Shown: piece after piece, positions 32,153 to 41,119 of the stretch
How the letters are laid out: each line of letters begins with the position of its first letter
Position numbering within the stretch: the first letter of the stretch is position 1
DNA from: Desulfofundulus australicus DSM 11792
GTDB taxonomy: Bacteria > Bacillota > Desulfotomaculia > Desulfotomaculales > Desulfovirgulaceae
Assembly (NCBI RefSeq): GCF_900129285.1
Contig: NZ_FQUW01000025.1
Location: 1-42,915, forward strand
DNA length: 42,915 nucleotides
Reading direction: 5' to 3'
Translations under genes and position numbers: made by a program
The notes under the pieces: model-generated
Seen by the model: only the letters and a program-made list of their open reading frames with translations
What the model was told of the DNA's origin: nothing
The model's database searches: none

Positions 32153-35017
32153 GTGGCTGTTGTAGAAATTCGGGTCGCAAACCACCCCTACCTGACCGAT
32201 CCGGCTGGTGAGGAGGTTTTATATGAAATAAAGCACGCCCTGGGCATTGATGCGGTTCAAAAGGTACGTACAGCCAAGGTATATCGTTTTGAAGGCATTG
32301 ATGAGTCAGCAGCTCGACTGCTGGCTGAAAAGCTGCTGGCGGAAGCAGTTTTTCAGGACTATACCATCAATGCTCCCATCATCAAAGACGCTCCTGTAGT
32401 AGTGGAAGTGGCCTATAAACCAGGGGTTATGAATCCTGAGGCCGCATCATTGATGAAAGCTGCCCGGGACCTGGGAATTGAGGGGCTGGTGGCCGCCGAT
32501 TCCAGCCGTGAATATGGCTTTTACGGTCAGGACATTAACTCGCAGCACATTGATGTCATCCTTGAACGACTGCTGGTCAATGCCACCGTAGAACGGGTGG
32601 TTACTGAAAAACCTGCCACTCTTCTCATTTCGGGCCGCCCGGGACAAACCGAAATCATCCCCCTGCGCGGGATGAGCGATGCCGAACTAATGGAACTGAG
32701 TCGCGACAGACTTTTCCTTAACCTGGAAGAAATGAAAACGATTCAACAGTACTTTAGAAATATTGGCAGGGATCCTACGGACTGTGAAATTGAAACTCTG
32801 GCCCAAACATGGTCCGAACATTGCGGCCACAAGACTTTCAAAGCACGTCTCCTGGTAGAAGGCAGGGTTAAAGAACCCCTTTTGAAACGCCTGCAAGAGG
32901 CAACTTTTGCAGCCAATCATCCTCTGGTACTTTCTGCTTTTGTGGATAATTCCGGAGTGATGGAATTTTATGACGGTTGGGCCATCTGCGGCAAAGTGGA
33001 AACCCATAATTCTCCGTCCGCCATCGAACCATACGGCGGTGCCATGACAGGAAGTGGTGGAGTATTCAGGGACGTCATGGGAACCGGCCAGGGAGCCCGG
33101 GTTATAGCTTCCACAGATATGTTTTGTTTTGCACCACCCGATACTCCCCGGGAAGAAATTCCGCCGGGTTGTCTCTCACCCCATTACCTGCTGCGCCGGG
33201 TGGTGGCCGGGGTACGGGACTATGGTAACCGTATGGGCATTCCAACCAATAACGGTTCTGTGCATTTTCATCGCGATTTTCGGGCCAAGCCATCGGTCAT
33301 AGTTGGTGCTTACGGAATGCTGCCTGTTGAGCGCTGTCGGAAAGGCCAGCCCCGGCCCGGCGACCTGGCCGTAGTTATCGGTGGGCGAACAGGTCGGGAT
33401 GGTATTCACGGCGCAACCTTTTCCAGCGGTGAAATGACCCACCGAACTACCGAAGTAAATGCCAGTGCCGTCCAGATCGGCCACCCCATTGAAGAAAAGC
33501 GTGTAGCCGACGCCATACTGGCAGCCAGCGAAGCCGGTCTCGTCAGGGCCATTACCGACTGCGGTGCAGGAGGGTTTTCCTCTGCCCTGGGTGAGATGGG
33601 CGAAAAAACAGGGGTCAGGGTATGGCTGGAAAGAGCACCTCTAAAATACCAGGGTTTGAGACCCTGGGAAATCTGGCTTTCTGAAAGCCAGGAACGCATG
33701 ATTATCGCCGTATCTCCGGGAAATCTGGAGCGCTTGCTGGAGATTTGCCGGGGATTGAATGTGGAAGCTACTGTGCTGGCGGAATTCACCTCCGATCGCA
33801 GGCTGGTGGTAACATATGAAAACGAAATCGTTTGTGATCTAGACATGGAATTCCTCCATCACGGCCTGCCCAAAAGGGTTCTCCCGGCCCGCTGGCAGCA
33901 GCCGGCGTTAAAAGAACCACAGTTGCCGATTCCAGATGCTTTGGAAGATATATACTGCAGGGTAATGAGCCATTTGAATGTATGTTCCAAGGAACCAATT
34001 GTCCGTATGTACGATCACGGTGTTCAGGGTTCCTGCAGCCTTGCCCCCTACGGTGGGGTAGAACAGGACGGTCCCAATGATGCCGTAGTCCTTACTCCTC
34101 TGCTCGGCTCCCCGGCAGCGGTAATAATCAGCCATGGTTTGAACCCGGTATTAAACCAGATAGATCCTTATTATGGAAGCCTCTGGGCGGCAACGGAAGC
34201 AGTTTCCAATGCCGTAGCCGTGGGGGCTAACCCCGGGGAACTGGTTTTAATTGATAACTTTATCTGGCCTTTTCCCGATGAAGAGTCACTGGGAGCCCTT
34301 GACAGGGCGGTAGATGCGTGTGTTGATTTTGTTCGTGCCACCGGGATGCCTTTTATTTCTGGAAAGGACAGCCTTTCCAGCACTTACCGCGGCAAGGATG
34401 GAGAGGTAATTAAAATTCCGCCCGTGCTCTGTGTTTCTGTTTTTGGCCGCCTCCCAGATGTAAAACGTACCATTTCATCAGATTTTAAAGGAACTGGTAA
34501 TTTGATAGTCCTGGTAGGCCAGCGTAATCTATCCGAAATGGCAGGATCGGTTTATTATGATCTATATGGTTACCTTGGCAAAAACCTTCCCCGGATAGAT
34601 CTGAAAACGGTAACCCGGGTATGGAAAGGCATATTCAGGGCCATACAGGAAGGAAAAATTCTGGCCTGTCATGACATTAGTGAAGGGGGGCTGGCTGCTG
34701 CCCTGGCCGAGATGTGCTTTGGGGGCGGGGTGGGAGCAGAATTGAATGTTCCCGCCGGCGAAAGACCTGATTATTTCCTGTTCAATGAAACAAGCGGGTG
34801 TTTTTTGCTCGAGATGTCCCCCCGGGAAAATCCCGGCAAAGTCCTGGCCGGCCTTCCCCACGTGGTTCTGGGACAGACACGGGACAATCCGGTAATTGAG
34901 ATCAAACAGGAAGGGCACCATCTTTGCAGGATAGCTTTGTCCACTCTGAAAAGGTCCTGGAAGGAACCCATGGAACGAATCTTCGGTACCCCTGGCGAAG
35001 CCCGGGAGGTGGGATAA
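32153..35017 (+). CDS. purL: Phosphoribosylformylglycinamidine synthase with fused PurS-like N-terminus
   Basis: 954 residues from GTG 32153, chosen because AGGAGGTG (32136-32143) is 9 bases upstream; an earlier GTG at 32141 lies inside that site. Residues about 1-175 look like two PurS-like units (VAVVEIRVANHP.. and PVVVEVAYKPGVMNPEA). The PurL core then begins (IQQYFRNIGRDPTDCEIETL, WSEHCGHKTFKA), with HNSPSAIEPYGGAMTGSGGV as the active-site motif. Small PurL is normally about 740 residues with separate PurS, while the large type (about 1300) includes the glutaminase; this is an intermediate form whose glutaminase, PurQ, is the next gene. It makes FGAM from FGAR, glutamine and ATP. The stop overlaps the purQ start (TAATG). 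Confidence 0.93.
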   Translation: MAVVEIRVANHPYLTDPAGEEVLYEIKHALGIDAVQKVRTAKVYRFEGIDESAARLLAEKLLAEAVFQDYTINAPIIKDAPVVVEVAYKPGVMNPEAASLMKAARDLGIEGLVAADSSREYGFYGQDINSQHIDVILERLLVNATVERVVTEKPATLLISGRPGQTEIIPLRGMSDAELMELSRDRLFLNLEEMKTIQQYFRNIGRDPTDCEIETLAQTWSEHCGHKTFKARLLVEGRVKEPLLKRLQEATFAANHPLVLSAFVDNSGVMEFYDGWAICGKVETHNSPSAIEPYGGAMTGSGGVFRDVMGTGQGARVIASTDMFCFAPPDTPREEIPPGCLSPHYLLRRVVAGVRDYGNRMGIPTNNGSVHFHRDFRAKPSVIVGAYGMLPVERCRKGQPRPGDLAVVIGGRTGRDGIHGATFSSGEMTHRTTEVNASAVQIGHPIEEKRVADAILAASEAGLVRAITDCGAGGFSSALGEMGEKTGVRVWLERAPLKYQGLRPWEIWLSESQERMIIAVSPGNLERLLEICRGLNVEATVLAEFTSDRRLVVTYENEIVCDLDMEFLHHGLPKRVLPARWQQPALKEPQLPIPDALEDIYCRVMSHLNVCSKEPIVRMYDHGVQGSCSLAPYGGVEQDGPNDAVVLTPLLGSPAAVIISHGLNPVLNQIDPYYGSLWAATEAVSNAVAVGANPGELVLIDNFIWPFPDEESLGALDRAVDACVDFVRATGMPFISGKDSLSSTYRGKDGEVIKIPPVLCVSVFGRLPDVKRTISSDFKGTGNLIVLVGQRNLSEMAGSVYYDLYGYLGKNLPRIDLKTVTRVWKGIFRAIQEGKILACHDISEGGLAAALAEMCFGGGVGAELNVPAGERPDYFLFNETSGCFLLEMSPRENPGKVLAGLPHVVLGQTRDNPVIEIKQEGHHLCRIALSTLKRSWKEPMERIFGTPGEAREVG

Positions 35018-35796
35018 TGAAAAAACCGCGAGTGTGTATTTTACGTACCGATGGTACCAATTGCGATCGTGAAACTGCATATGCTTTCGAGCGGGCTGGT
35101 GGGGAACCTCACCTGGTGCATGTCAATCAACTCAGGGCAGGGGAGAAAAAGCTCACCGAGTATCAAATTCTGGTTATCCCCGGTGGTTTTTCATACGGGG
35201 ATGACGTGCATTCAGGTAAAATACTGGCCGTGGAACTGACTTCCTTCCTGAAGGAACAATTACAGGAATTTGTTGACAGGGGCAAGCCGGTGCTGGGAAT
35301 TTGTAATGGATTTCAAGTTCTCGTCCGCACCGGTCTCCTGCCTGCAGCCAGGATAGGAGACATCAAAACCACCCTTATGCACAATAATAGCGGGCGCTTT
35401 GAATGCCGCTGGGTTTATCTCCGGGTGGAAAATACGTCCTGTATTTTTACCCGGGGGCTGGCCGGCAGGTTACTTCATTTTCAGGCCGCCCATGGTGAAG
35501 GCAAATTTTATACCGATAGCCAGAACCTAAGTAAAATTGAAGAGGGCAGGCAGGTGGTTTTTCGTTACGCCACCAGTAACGGCGAGCCTGCCACCGTTTA
35601 CCCGGACAATCCCAACGGCTCTTTGAACGCTATAGCCGGCATTTGCGATCCCAGCGGGCGGGTACTGGGATTAATGCCTCACCCGGAACGCTTCGTGGAC
35701 CTTGTCCAGCACCCCAACTGGCGCCGGCAACAATTCCGTGAACCTCATGGCCTGCCCATCTTTCGCAACGCTGTGACCTTTGCTCAGGAAATGTAA
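35017..35796 (+). CDS. purQ: FGAM synthase glutaminase subunit
   Basis: 259 residues from ATG 35017, overlapping the purL stop by one base, with GGGAGGTGGG upstream. The class I amidotransferase triad is visible: nucleophile C96 in GICNGFQ, and the H/E pair in MPHPERF near the C-terminus. PGGFSYGDD is the oxyanion region. It supplies ammonia to PurL. Overlap indicates co-translation. Confidence 0.95.
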   Translation: MKKPRVCILRTDGTNCDRETAYAFERAGGEPHLVHVNQLRAGEKKLTEYQILVIPGGFSYGDDVHSGKILAVELTSFLKEQLQEFVDRGKPVLGICNGFQVLVRTGLLPAARIGDIKTTLMHNNSGRFECRWVYLRVENTSCIFTRGLAGRLLHFQAAHGEGKFYTDSQNLSKIEEGRQVVFRYATSNGEPATVYPDNPNGSLNAIAGICDPSGRVLGLMPHPERFVDLVQHPNWRRQQFREPHGLPIFRNAVTFAQEM

Positions 35797-35815
35797 GATA
35801 GAGGAGAAACACAGG

Positions 35816-36268
35816 ATGAACATACGCAAGGCAAGAATTGCGGATATGGAATCGGTACACAGCTTAATTACCTACTACGCTGACCGGGGGCTTATGCTGG
35901 CACGCTCTCGCTCTGCCCTGTATGAAGCTGTAAGAGAGTTTACCGTAGCCGAGGAAAATGGGCAGGTTATAGGTGCCGGGTCTCTCCATATTATTTGGGA
36001 AGACCTGGCGGAAATACGAGCTCTGGCGGTAAATCCCCGTTATACGCGCCGGGGTATTGGTCGCCGCCTGGTTCAATCCTTTCTTGAGGAAGCCCGTGAA
36101 CTGGGGCTTCCCCGGGTTTTTGCCCTTACCTATCAAGCAGGATTTTTTATCAAATGTGGGTTTCAACCCATAGCCAAAGAGAAGTTACCGCAAAAGGTCT
36201 GGAAAGAATGTATAAACTGCCCCAAATTCCCCAGTTGTGAAGAAGAAGCAGTGATCTTTGAATTGTAA
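35816..36268 (+). CDS. GNAT N-acetyltransferase, ArgA-like
   Basis: 150 residues from ATG 35816 with GAGGAG upstream. GNAT fold motifs are RALAVNPRYTRRGIGRRLVQ (acetyl-CoA loop) and VFALTYQAGFFIKCGF. The short single-domain form, with a CINCPKFPSCEEEAVIF tail, resembles the stand-alone N-acetylglutamate synthases of Firmicutes and thermophiles. An arginine-pathway role is likely but not proved by context. Confidence 0.78.
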   Translation: MNIRKARIADMESVHSLITYYADRGLMLARSRSALYEAVREFTVAEENGQVIGAGSLHIIWEDLAEIRALAVNPRYTRRGIGRRLVQSFLEEARELGLPRVFALTYQAGFFIKCGFQPIAKEKLPQKVWKECINCPKFPSCEEEAVIFEL

Positions 36269-36348
36269 GATCTGGACCTTACACCTGTTCCATATATTAT
36301 GGCCAGGCCGGGCGCTGAGGTTGGTAAAAAACAGGAGGTGGAAAAGTT

Positions 36349-36729
36349 TTGTCAGGGAAAGGCCTGCCAAATGATGCAGGAGAATCAAGTAAAATGAAGG
36401 TACTTTTTCATATTAACGAGGCGGAACGCTGGCCCCGGGTTATCACCAACATTATTAATTTTTTACGTGATGTTGGAGCAGAAAGGGCCAGCATCGTGGT
36501 TCTGGCTAATGGTTCCGGTGTACTCGGTTATAACCCGGGTGAGCAGGATTTAATAAGCCAAATGGAGAACTTGCATAAAGTGGGAGTTGCATTTATTGCT
36601 TGCCGGAACGCTTTGATTGCGCATGAAATAAATGAAGAGGGATTACCTGATTTTGTAGTTGTTGTTCCCGCAGGCATTACCGAGATAGTACGCAGGCAAG
36701 TTCAAGGATATGCTTACATTAAGCCCTGA
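36349..36729 (+). CDS. DsrE-like protein
   Basis: 126 residues from TTG 36349 (AGGAGGTG ends 8 bases upstream); an internal ATG at 36394 is an alternative where family similarity begins (MKVLFHINEAERWPRVITNI). It has SIVVLANGSGVLGY, the cysteine segment FIACRNALIAHEI and VVVVPAGITEIVRRQVQGYA. This matches small DsrE/DsrF-fold proteins, some of which carry sulfur on a conserved cysteine. Confidence 0.75.
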   Translation: MSGKGLPNDAGESSKMKVLFHINEAERWPRVITNIINFLRDVGAERASIVVLANGSGVLGYNPGEQDLISQMENLHKVGVAFIACRNALIAHEINEEGLPDFVVVVPAGITEIVRRQVQGYAYIKP

Positions 36730-36784
36730 TTTTCTCAGCCAGCAGGGTTCAAAAATAGACAGGTAACAAGGAGATTAATATAAA

Positions 36785-37627
36785 ATGAACGACCTGCGCA
36801 TTGCCCTGGTTCAAATGCAAGTAAGCATAGGAGAGGTAAGGAAAAATCGGGAGAAGATGGCTGCTTTTGTGGAAGAAGCGGCCGGCAAAAAGGTGGAAAT
36901 GATCCTTTTCCCCGAGCTATGCATTCAGGGTTATCACCGGGAAAAAATACAGGAATTTGCCGAGCCTATCCCGGGAGAAAGCACAAATTATTTAAGCAGG
37001 CTGGCCAGTTCCTATAATATGGTCATACTGGCTGGACTGGCAGAGATGTCCGGCTGCGAGAAACCCTATATCACCCAGGTTATCGCTTACCCTGACGGCC
37101 GGCTGGATAAATACCGCAAGACCCACCTGGGCAAGAGCGAAAAACCCTATTTTACCCCTGGCAACCAGCTCCCGGTTTTTGAAACGGATAAAGCCCGGTT
37201 TGCTGTGGAGATTTGCTGGGATCTGCATTTTCCTGAGGTTACTACTGTACTTTCCTTGCAGGGGGCGGAGGTTATTTTTGCTCCCCATGCCTCGCCTACC
37301 ATGGTAGGAGACCGGCGGGATATCTGGCTTAAATACCTCTCCGCCCGGGCATATGATAACAGTGTATTTATAGCTGCCTGTAACTTGGTGGGACCATCAG
37401 GGAAAAATCAGGAATTTTGTGGCGGCGCACTGGTTATTGATCCCAAGGGCAATGTAGTGGCCGAGGATTTTGAGGGAAAAGAAGGATTACTGGTCGTTGA
37501 TCTTGACTCAAAGCTCATCAATACCATCCGTTACAACAATACCACCAGCATGCGCCATAGTTTTTTCCTGGAATCCAGAAGACCTGAATTGTACGGGTTA
37601 CTGGTTAAACCCGGTTTGATAAATTAA
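36785..37627 (+). CDS. Carbon-nitrogen hydrolase (nitrilase superfamily)
   Basis: 280 residues from ATG 36785 with AAGGAG upstream. The catalytic triad is E44 (LFPELCIQGY), K112 (YRKTHLGKSE) and C144 (VEICWDLHFPE). The length and these motifs fit the amidase branch (omega-amidase or N-carbamoyl-amidohydrolase-like) rather than true nitrilases. The substrate is not clear. It ends in the bidirectional terminator at 37621-37653. Confidence 0.88.
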   Translation: MNDLRIALVQMQVSIGEVRKNREKMAAFVEEAAGKKVEMILFPELCIQGYHREKIQEFAEPIPGESTNYLSRLASSYNMVILAGLAEMSGCEKPYITQVIAYPDGRLDKYRKTHLGKSEKPYFTPGNQLPVFETDKARFAVEICWDLHFPEVTTVLSLQGAEVIFAPHASPTMVGDRRDIWLKYLSARAYDNSVFIAACNLVGPSGKNQEFCGGALVIDPKGNVVAEDFEGKEGLLVVDLDSKLINTIRYNNTTSMRHSFFLESRRPELYGLLVKPGLIN

Positions 37628-37653
37628 CCCCGGAAAATTTCCGGGGTTAATTT
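37621..37653. terminator. 33-bp perfect palindromic bidirectional terminator
   Basis: A 16-bp arm, AAATTAACCCCGGAAA, is followed by one A and its exact complement, giving TTTCCGGGG..AATTT on both strands. It includes the nitrilase stop codon and serves both converging genes. Confidence 0.85.
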
Positions 37654-37660
37654 ACTTCCC

Positions 37661-38428
37661 TTAACTACCCTGGACGGCCTGTTTTCTTCTGGCTTCCTGA
37701 AGAACCTCTTCCTTAATTTTTAAAGCATCGCCCATGACCATACCGAATTGCAACCATTTAAAACCAAACTGTAACAATTCCAGGTCATCATCCTTTATTC
37801 GTTCAATAACCTCCGGTTCCACCTCAAAAATATCAAGGAACCTGCTTTCAAAAATAAACTTTCTGAACCTGTCCAGATCATAGCAGGCCATATAGTACAT
37901 CTGTACAATACGTGGATTGACAACCTTTTCGCTTAAAACCCGGGGGCTGTTGGAAACCAGTTTGAAAATAGCCTCTACCTCTTCATAAACCAGCAACCCC
38001 TGCTCCTTAAGATAATCTTCAACATAAAGTTCTTGAGGCTCGTCCAGACCACGGCAACGGGAGGGGTCGGTTAAAATGGTAAACTGATCATACTCAGCAC
38101 ACTTGTCCAGGGGAAACATACGGCAGGCCCAGGGGCGGTCTTCATAAATACTGCATCCCTGAGGAGTGACAAAGGGACACTTTTTATCCTGCTTTTCGTC
38201 CATTTTCAGGAGAACCACAGGTAATCCAGTTCCCTCACCAATAAGGGAAACAGTATAACGGTCCAAAAACTCCCCGGAGGAAAGTCCCAATCTTTTCCGC
38301 ATGCGCAGTACATCAAAAGGTGAAAGGTAAATATTCACATCTCGGCAACAATGGGTAAAGCAAGAAAGTCCCGGGTGACAGGAGAAATGAAATTTACTGT
38401 CAATGCTCAGTACTTTTTCTTTGGACAT
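37661..38428 (-). CDS. YkgJ-family cysteine cluster protein
   Basis: 255 residues from ATG 38428. It has the cysteine pattern of the YkgJ/UPF0153 (zinc or iron-sulfur cluster) family: FSCHPGLSCFTHCCRDV, CPFVTPQGCSIYEDRPWACR and MFPLDKC. The C-terminal ~100 residues are helical and not recognised. It lies downstream of the NuoE/NuoF pair on the same strand, but a terminator (38566-38599) separates them. Confidence 0.82.
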   Translation of the reverse strand: MSKEKVLSIDSKFHFSCHPGLSCFTHCCRDVNIYLSPFDVLRMRKRLGLSSGEFLDRYTVSLIGEGTGLPVVLLKMDEKQDKKCPFVTPQGCSIYEDRPWACRMFPLDKCAEYDQFTILTDPSRCRGLDEPQELYVEDYLKEQGLLVYEEVEAIFKLVSNSPRVLSEKVVNPRIVQMYYMACYDLDRFRKFIFESRFLDIFEVEPEVIERIKDDDLELLQFGFKWLQFGMVMGDALKIKEEVLQEARRKQAVQGS

Positions 38429-38565
38429 GTTATTAATCCCCTCTTCCCTAAATAAAAATTACCTGCATGTATTACCATTAAACACTTACCCTTATCCCAG
38501 GTTTTTTTACGACTAACTCATTATAACCCCTGTTCACCCACCTTAGCAAGCCAATCTTTTCTGCC

Positions 38566-38599
38566 AAAAAAACAAAAGAAAGGCACATTGAATGTACCT
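38566..38599 (-). terminator. Terminator after nuoF
   Basis: On the minus strand AGGTACAT / ATGTGCCT forms an 8-bp stem with one U-G pair and a TCA loop, followed by TTCTTTTGTTTTTTT. Confidence 0.8.
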
Positions 38600-38608
38600 G
38601 CTCCTTGC

Positions 38609-40477
38609 TCAAGCAGTATAAATAGCACCTTTGGGACAACGGGCCAGACAGGCTCCGCATTTCAAACACTTCTGCCGGTCAATAAAATATGGCTGCCCCT
38701 TTTTCTCTCCGATAATCGCTTCAGCAACACATTCACGGGCACATAAACCGCAGGCAATGCATTTTTCTTCATCTATCACGTAGTCTACCAGCGCCCGGCA
38801 GACTCCGGCGGGGCACCGCTTTTCTATGATATGGGCTTCATATTCTTGACGAAAATATTTTAAAGTGGAAAGGACTGGATTGGGTGCGGTCTGGCCCAGA
38901 CCACAAAGGGAGGCGTCCATTACCTCTCTGGAAAGCTCCTCTAATTCATCAAGATCTTCTAATGTTCCTTTACCCTGGGTGATTCTTTCCAAAATTTCCA
39001 GCATACGCTTTGTGCCTACCCTGCAGGGAGTACACTGGCCACATGACTCATCCTGGCTGAATTGTAGATAGAACTTGGCAATATCCACAACGCAATCGGT
39101 CTCGTCCAGAACAATCATACCCCCGGAGCCCATCATAGAACCCAGCTGTTTTAGAGATTCATAATCAATGGGTGTATCCAGGTAACGCTCTGGTATACAA
39201 CCTCCCGAAGGACCACCGGTTTGTACTGCTTTAAAACGCCGTCCTTCAGGAATCCCTCCTCCAATATCAAAAATCACCGTACGCAGAGTAATACCTATGG
39301 GTACTTCAATTAAACCGGTATTTAGAACCTTGCCGGCCAGGGAAAAAACCTTTGTTCCCCGGCTGTTCTCTGTACCTACTGAAGCAAACCAGTCCGGGCC
39401 TTCACGGATAATCACAGGAATATTGGCGTAGGTTTCCACGTTGTTTAACAGGGTGGGCTTCCCCCACAGGCCGCACTGGGCGGGGTAGGGGGGACGGGGA
39501 CGCGGTTCCCCACGTTCCCCTGTTGCCGAACGCAGAAGAGCCGTTTCCTCGCCGCAGACAAAGGCACCGGCTCCCAGACGTATATCAATATCAAAACTGA
39601 AATCAGTGTTGAATATGCGCCGCCCCAGAAGTCCATACTGCCGGGACTGGGCAATTGCTCGTTCCAGCCGGTCTACGGCGATGGGATATTCTGCCCGGAC
39701 ATAAATATAACCTTCCCGGGCTCCAATAGCGTAGCCGGCTATGGTCATGGCTTCCAGTACACTATGGGGGTCCCCTTCGAGAATACTCCGGTCCATAAAT
39801 GCGCCTGGATCTCCTTCATCCGCATTACAAACCACGTATTTCACCGGTCCCGGTGCGGCAGCGGCCAGCTCCCACTTGCGGCCAGTGGGAAAACCTGCTC
39901 CGCCACGCCCCCGCAAGCCCGATTTTTTAATTGTGTCTATCACCTGAGCCGGTGTCCAGTGCAATAAAACATTGGCCAGGGCAAAGTAACCATCACATGC
40001 TATGTACTCTGTAATATCTTCAGGGTTAATCAAGCCGCAATTACGCAATGCTATCCGGTATTGGGCGCGGAAAAAGCGGATATCCGAAAGCCGGGACTTT
40101 TTCTCCCCGGAAACAGGCTCCGTATACAGGAGGCGTTCCACTACCTGGCCTCCCAGTAAATGCTTTTCTACAATTTCGGCAACATCTTCTTTCTTAACCC
40201 TGCAATAAAGCGTCTGTCCGGGGTAAATGACCACCAGTGGTCCCATTTTACAAAAACCGAAACAACCTGTTTTAACAATCCGGGCCGGGGCTTTTTTTAG
40301 CTGGACCTGCCTGAACAGTTCTTCCTTTACCCGGTGGCTTGCTGAAGAGGTACAACCTGTTCCGGTACAAACCAGTACCTGCCACTCCGGGCTGGCACCA
40401 GGTTTTTCCCTGCGGGCGTTAATGTCCGGGAGCCGTTTCTCCTTGATAGCGAGCAGGTCGTTCAATCCATTGATCAC
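38609..40477 (-). CDS. nuoF: NuoF/HymB-type NADH-binding flavoprotein subunit
   Basis: 622 residues from GTG 40477, with GGGAGGTG upstream, inside the end of nuoE. Domain order: a thioredoxin-like [2Fe-2S] domain (CTGTGCTSS, KTGCFGFC, residues ~35-100), the FMN/NADH core (GRGGAGFPTGRKW, CNADEGDPGAFMDRS, FVCGEETALLRS), the 4Fe-4S site ESCGQCTPCRVGTKRM, and a C-terminal 2[4Fe-4S] ferredoxin domain (CIACGLCARECV, CLKCGACLARCP). This is the layout of HymB/HndC of electron-bifurcating hydrogenases and of NADH-dependent formate dehydrogenases. No hydrogenase or dehydrogenase catalytic gene follows. Confidence 0.93.
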   Translation of the reverse strand: MINGLNDLLAIKEKRLPDINARREKPGASPEWQVLVCTGTGCTSSASHRVKEELFRQVQLKKAPARIVKTGCFGFCKMGPLVVIYPGQTLYCRVKKEDVAEIVEKHLLGGQVVERLLYTEPVSGEKKSRLSDIRFFRAQYRIALRNCGLINPEDITEYIACDGYFALANVLLHWTPAQVIDTIKKSGLRGRGGAGFPTGRKWELAAAAPGPVKYVVCNADEGDPGAFMDRSILEGDPHSVLEAMTIAGYAIGAREGYIYVRAEYPIAVDRLERAIAQSRQYGLLGRRIFNTDFSFDIDIRLGAGAFVCGEETALLRSATGERGEPRPRPPYPAQCGLWGKPTLLNNVETYANIPVIIREGPDWFASVGTENSRGTKVFSLAGKVLNTGLIEVPIGITLRTVIFDIGGGIPEGRRFKAVQTGGPSGGCIPERYLDTPIDYESLKQLGSMMGSGGMIVLDETDCVVDIAKFYLQFSQDESCGQCTPCRVGTKRMLEILERITQGKGTLEDLDELEELSREVMDASLCGLGQTAPNPVLSTLKYFRQEYEAHIIEKRCPAGVCRALVDYVIDEEKCIACGLCARECVAEAIIGEKKGQPYFIDRQKCLKCGACLARCPKGAIYTA

Positions 40478-40973
40478 CAGCAGTCACCTCCCTGCGCCGG
40501 TACTTCTGTAGTAGCCTGGCTACATCCTGGCGCCGGAATTTCCCGTACACTTTATCATCAACAGTCAAAACCGGTGCCAGTCCGCAAGCCCCCACACAAC
40601 GGGTACTTTTCACTGTAAATAAACCATCTGCGGACGTGTTGCCCTCGCGCAGGTCTAGCTGTCGCCTGAATTCATCGAAAATTCCCTGTGCGCCTTGAAC
40701 ATAGCAGGCAGTTCCCAGGCAAATATTAATGCTATATTTCCCCTGTGGTTCTGTGTGAAAGAGGGCATAGAAGGTAACAACACCGTTAACCTCACTAACC
40801 GGCAGGTTCAGTTTACCTGCAATATAGGTTTGCACTTCCTCCGGCAGGTAACCAAATATATTTTGAGCCTCTTTTAATATGCGGATCAGCTGTCCTTCCT
40901 GCTGGCCGTAACGTTCAATAACCTCATCCAGCTGCCGGTATTTTTCCTCCCAATCTTTTTCCTCTCCCGTCAA
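40419..40973 (-). CDS. nuoE: NuoE/HymA-type [2Fe-2S] subunit
   Basis: 184 residues from TTG 40973, selected because AGGAGG lies 8 bases before it; GTG 40982 is inside the site. It is a thioredoxin-fold ferredoxin with cluster cysteines in CLGTACYVQGA and STRCVGACGLAPV, and PEEVQTYIAGKLNLPVSEV is the usual helical start. It works with NuoF to move electrons from NADH. The last 59 bases overlap nuoF, an unusually long overlap that yields an extra C-terminal tail (DQWIERPARYQGETAPGH). Confidence 0.92.
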   Translation of the reverse strand: MTGEEKDWEEKYRQLDEVIERYGQQEGQLIRILKEAQNIFGYLPEEVQTYIAGKLNLPVSEVNGVVTFYALFHTEPQGKYSINICLGTACYVQGAQGIFDEFRRQLDLREGNTSADGLFTVKSTRCVGACGLAPVLTVDDKVYGKFRRQDVARLLQKYRRREVTAGDQWIERPARYQGETAPGH

Positions 40974-41119
40974 GGCTATCACCTCCTCCTTCGAAAATCT
41001 ACTCCTAAAAGGATAGTTTACCGTGGGGAGAATAATAAATTCACCTCTTTCAGGAATTAAAATTTTAAAATATGGAAACCATATTGTAATAAATAATCAA
41101 TCACCGAGGGGGATTGTCC

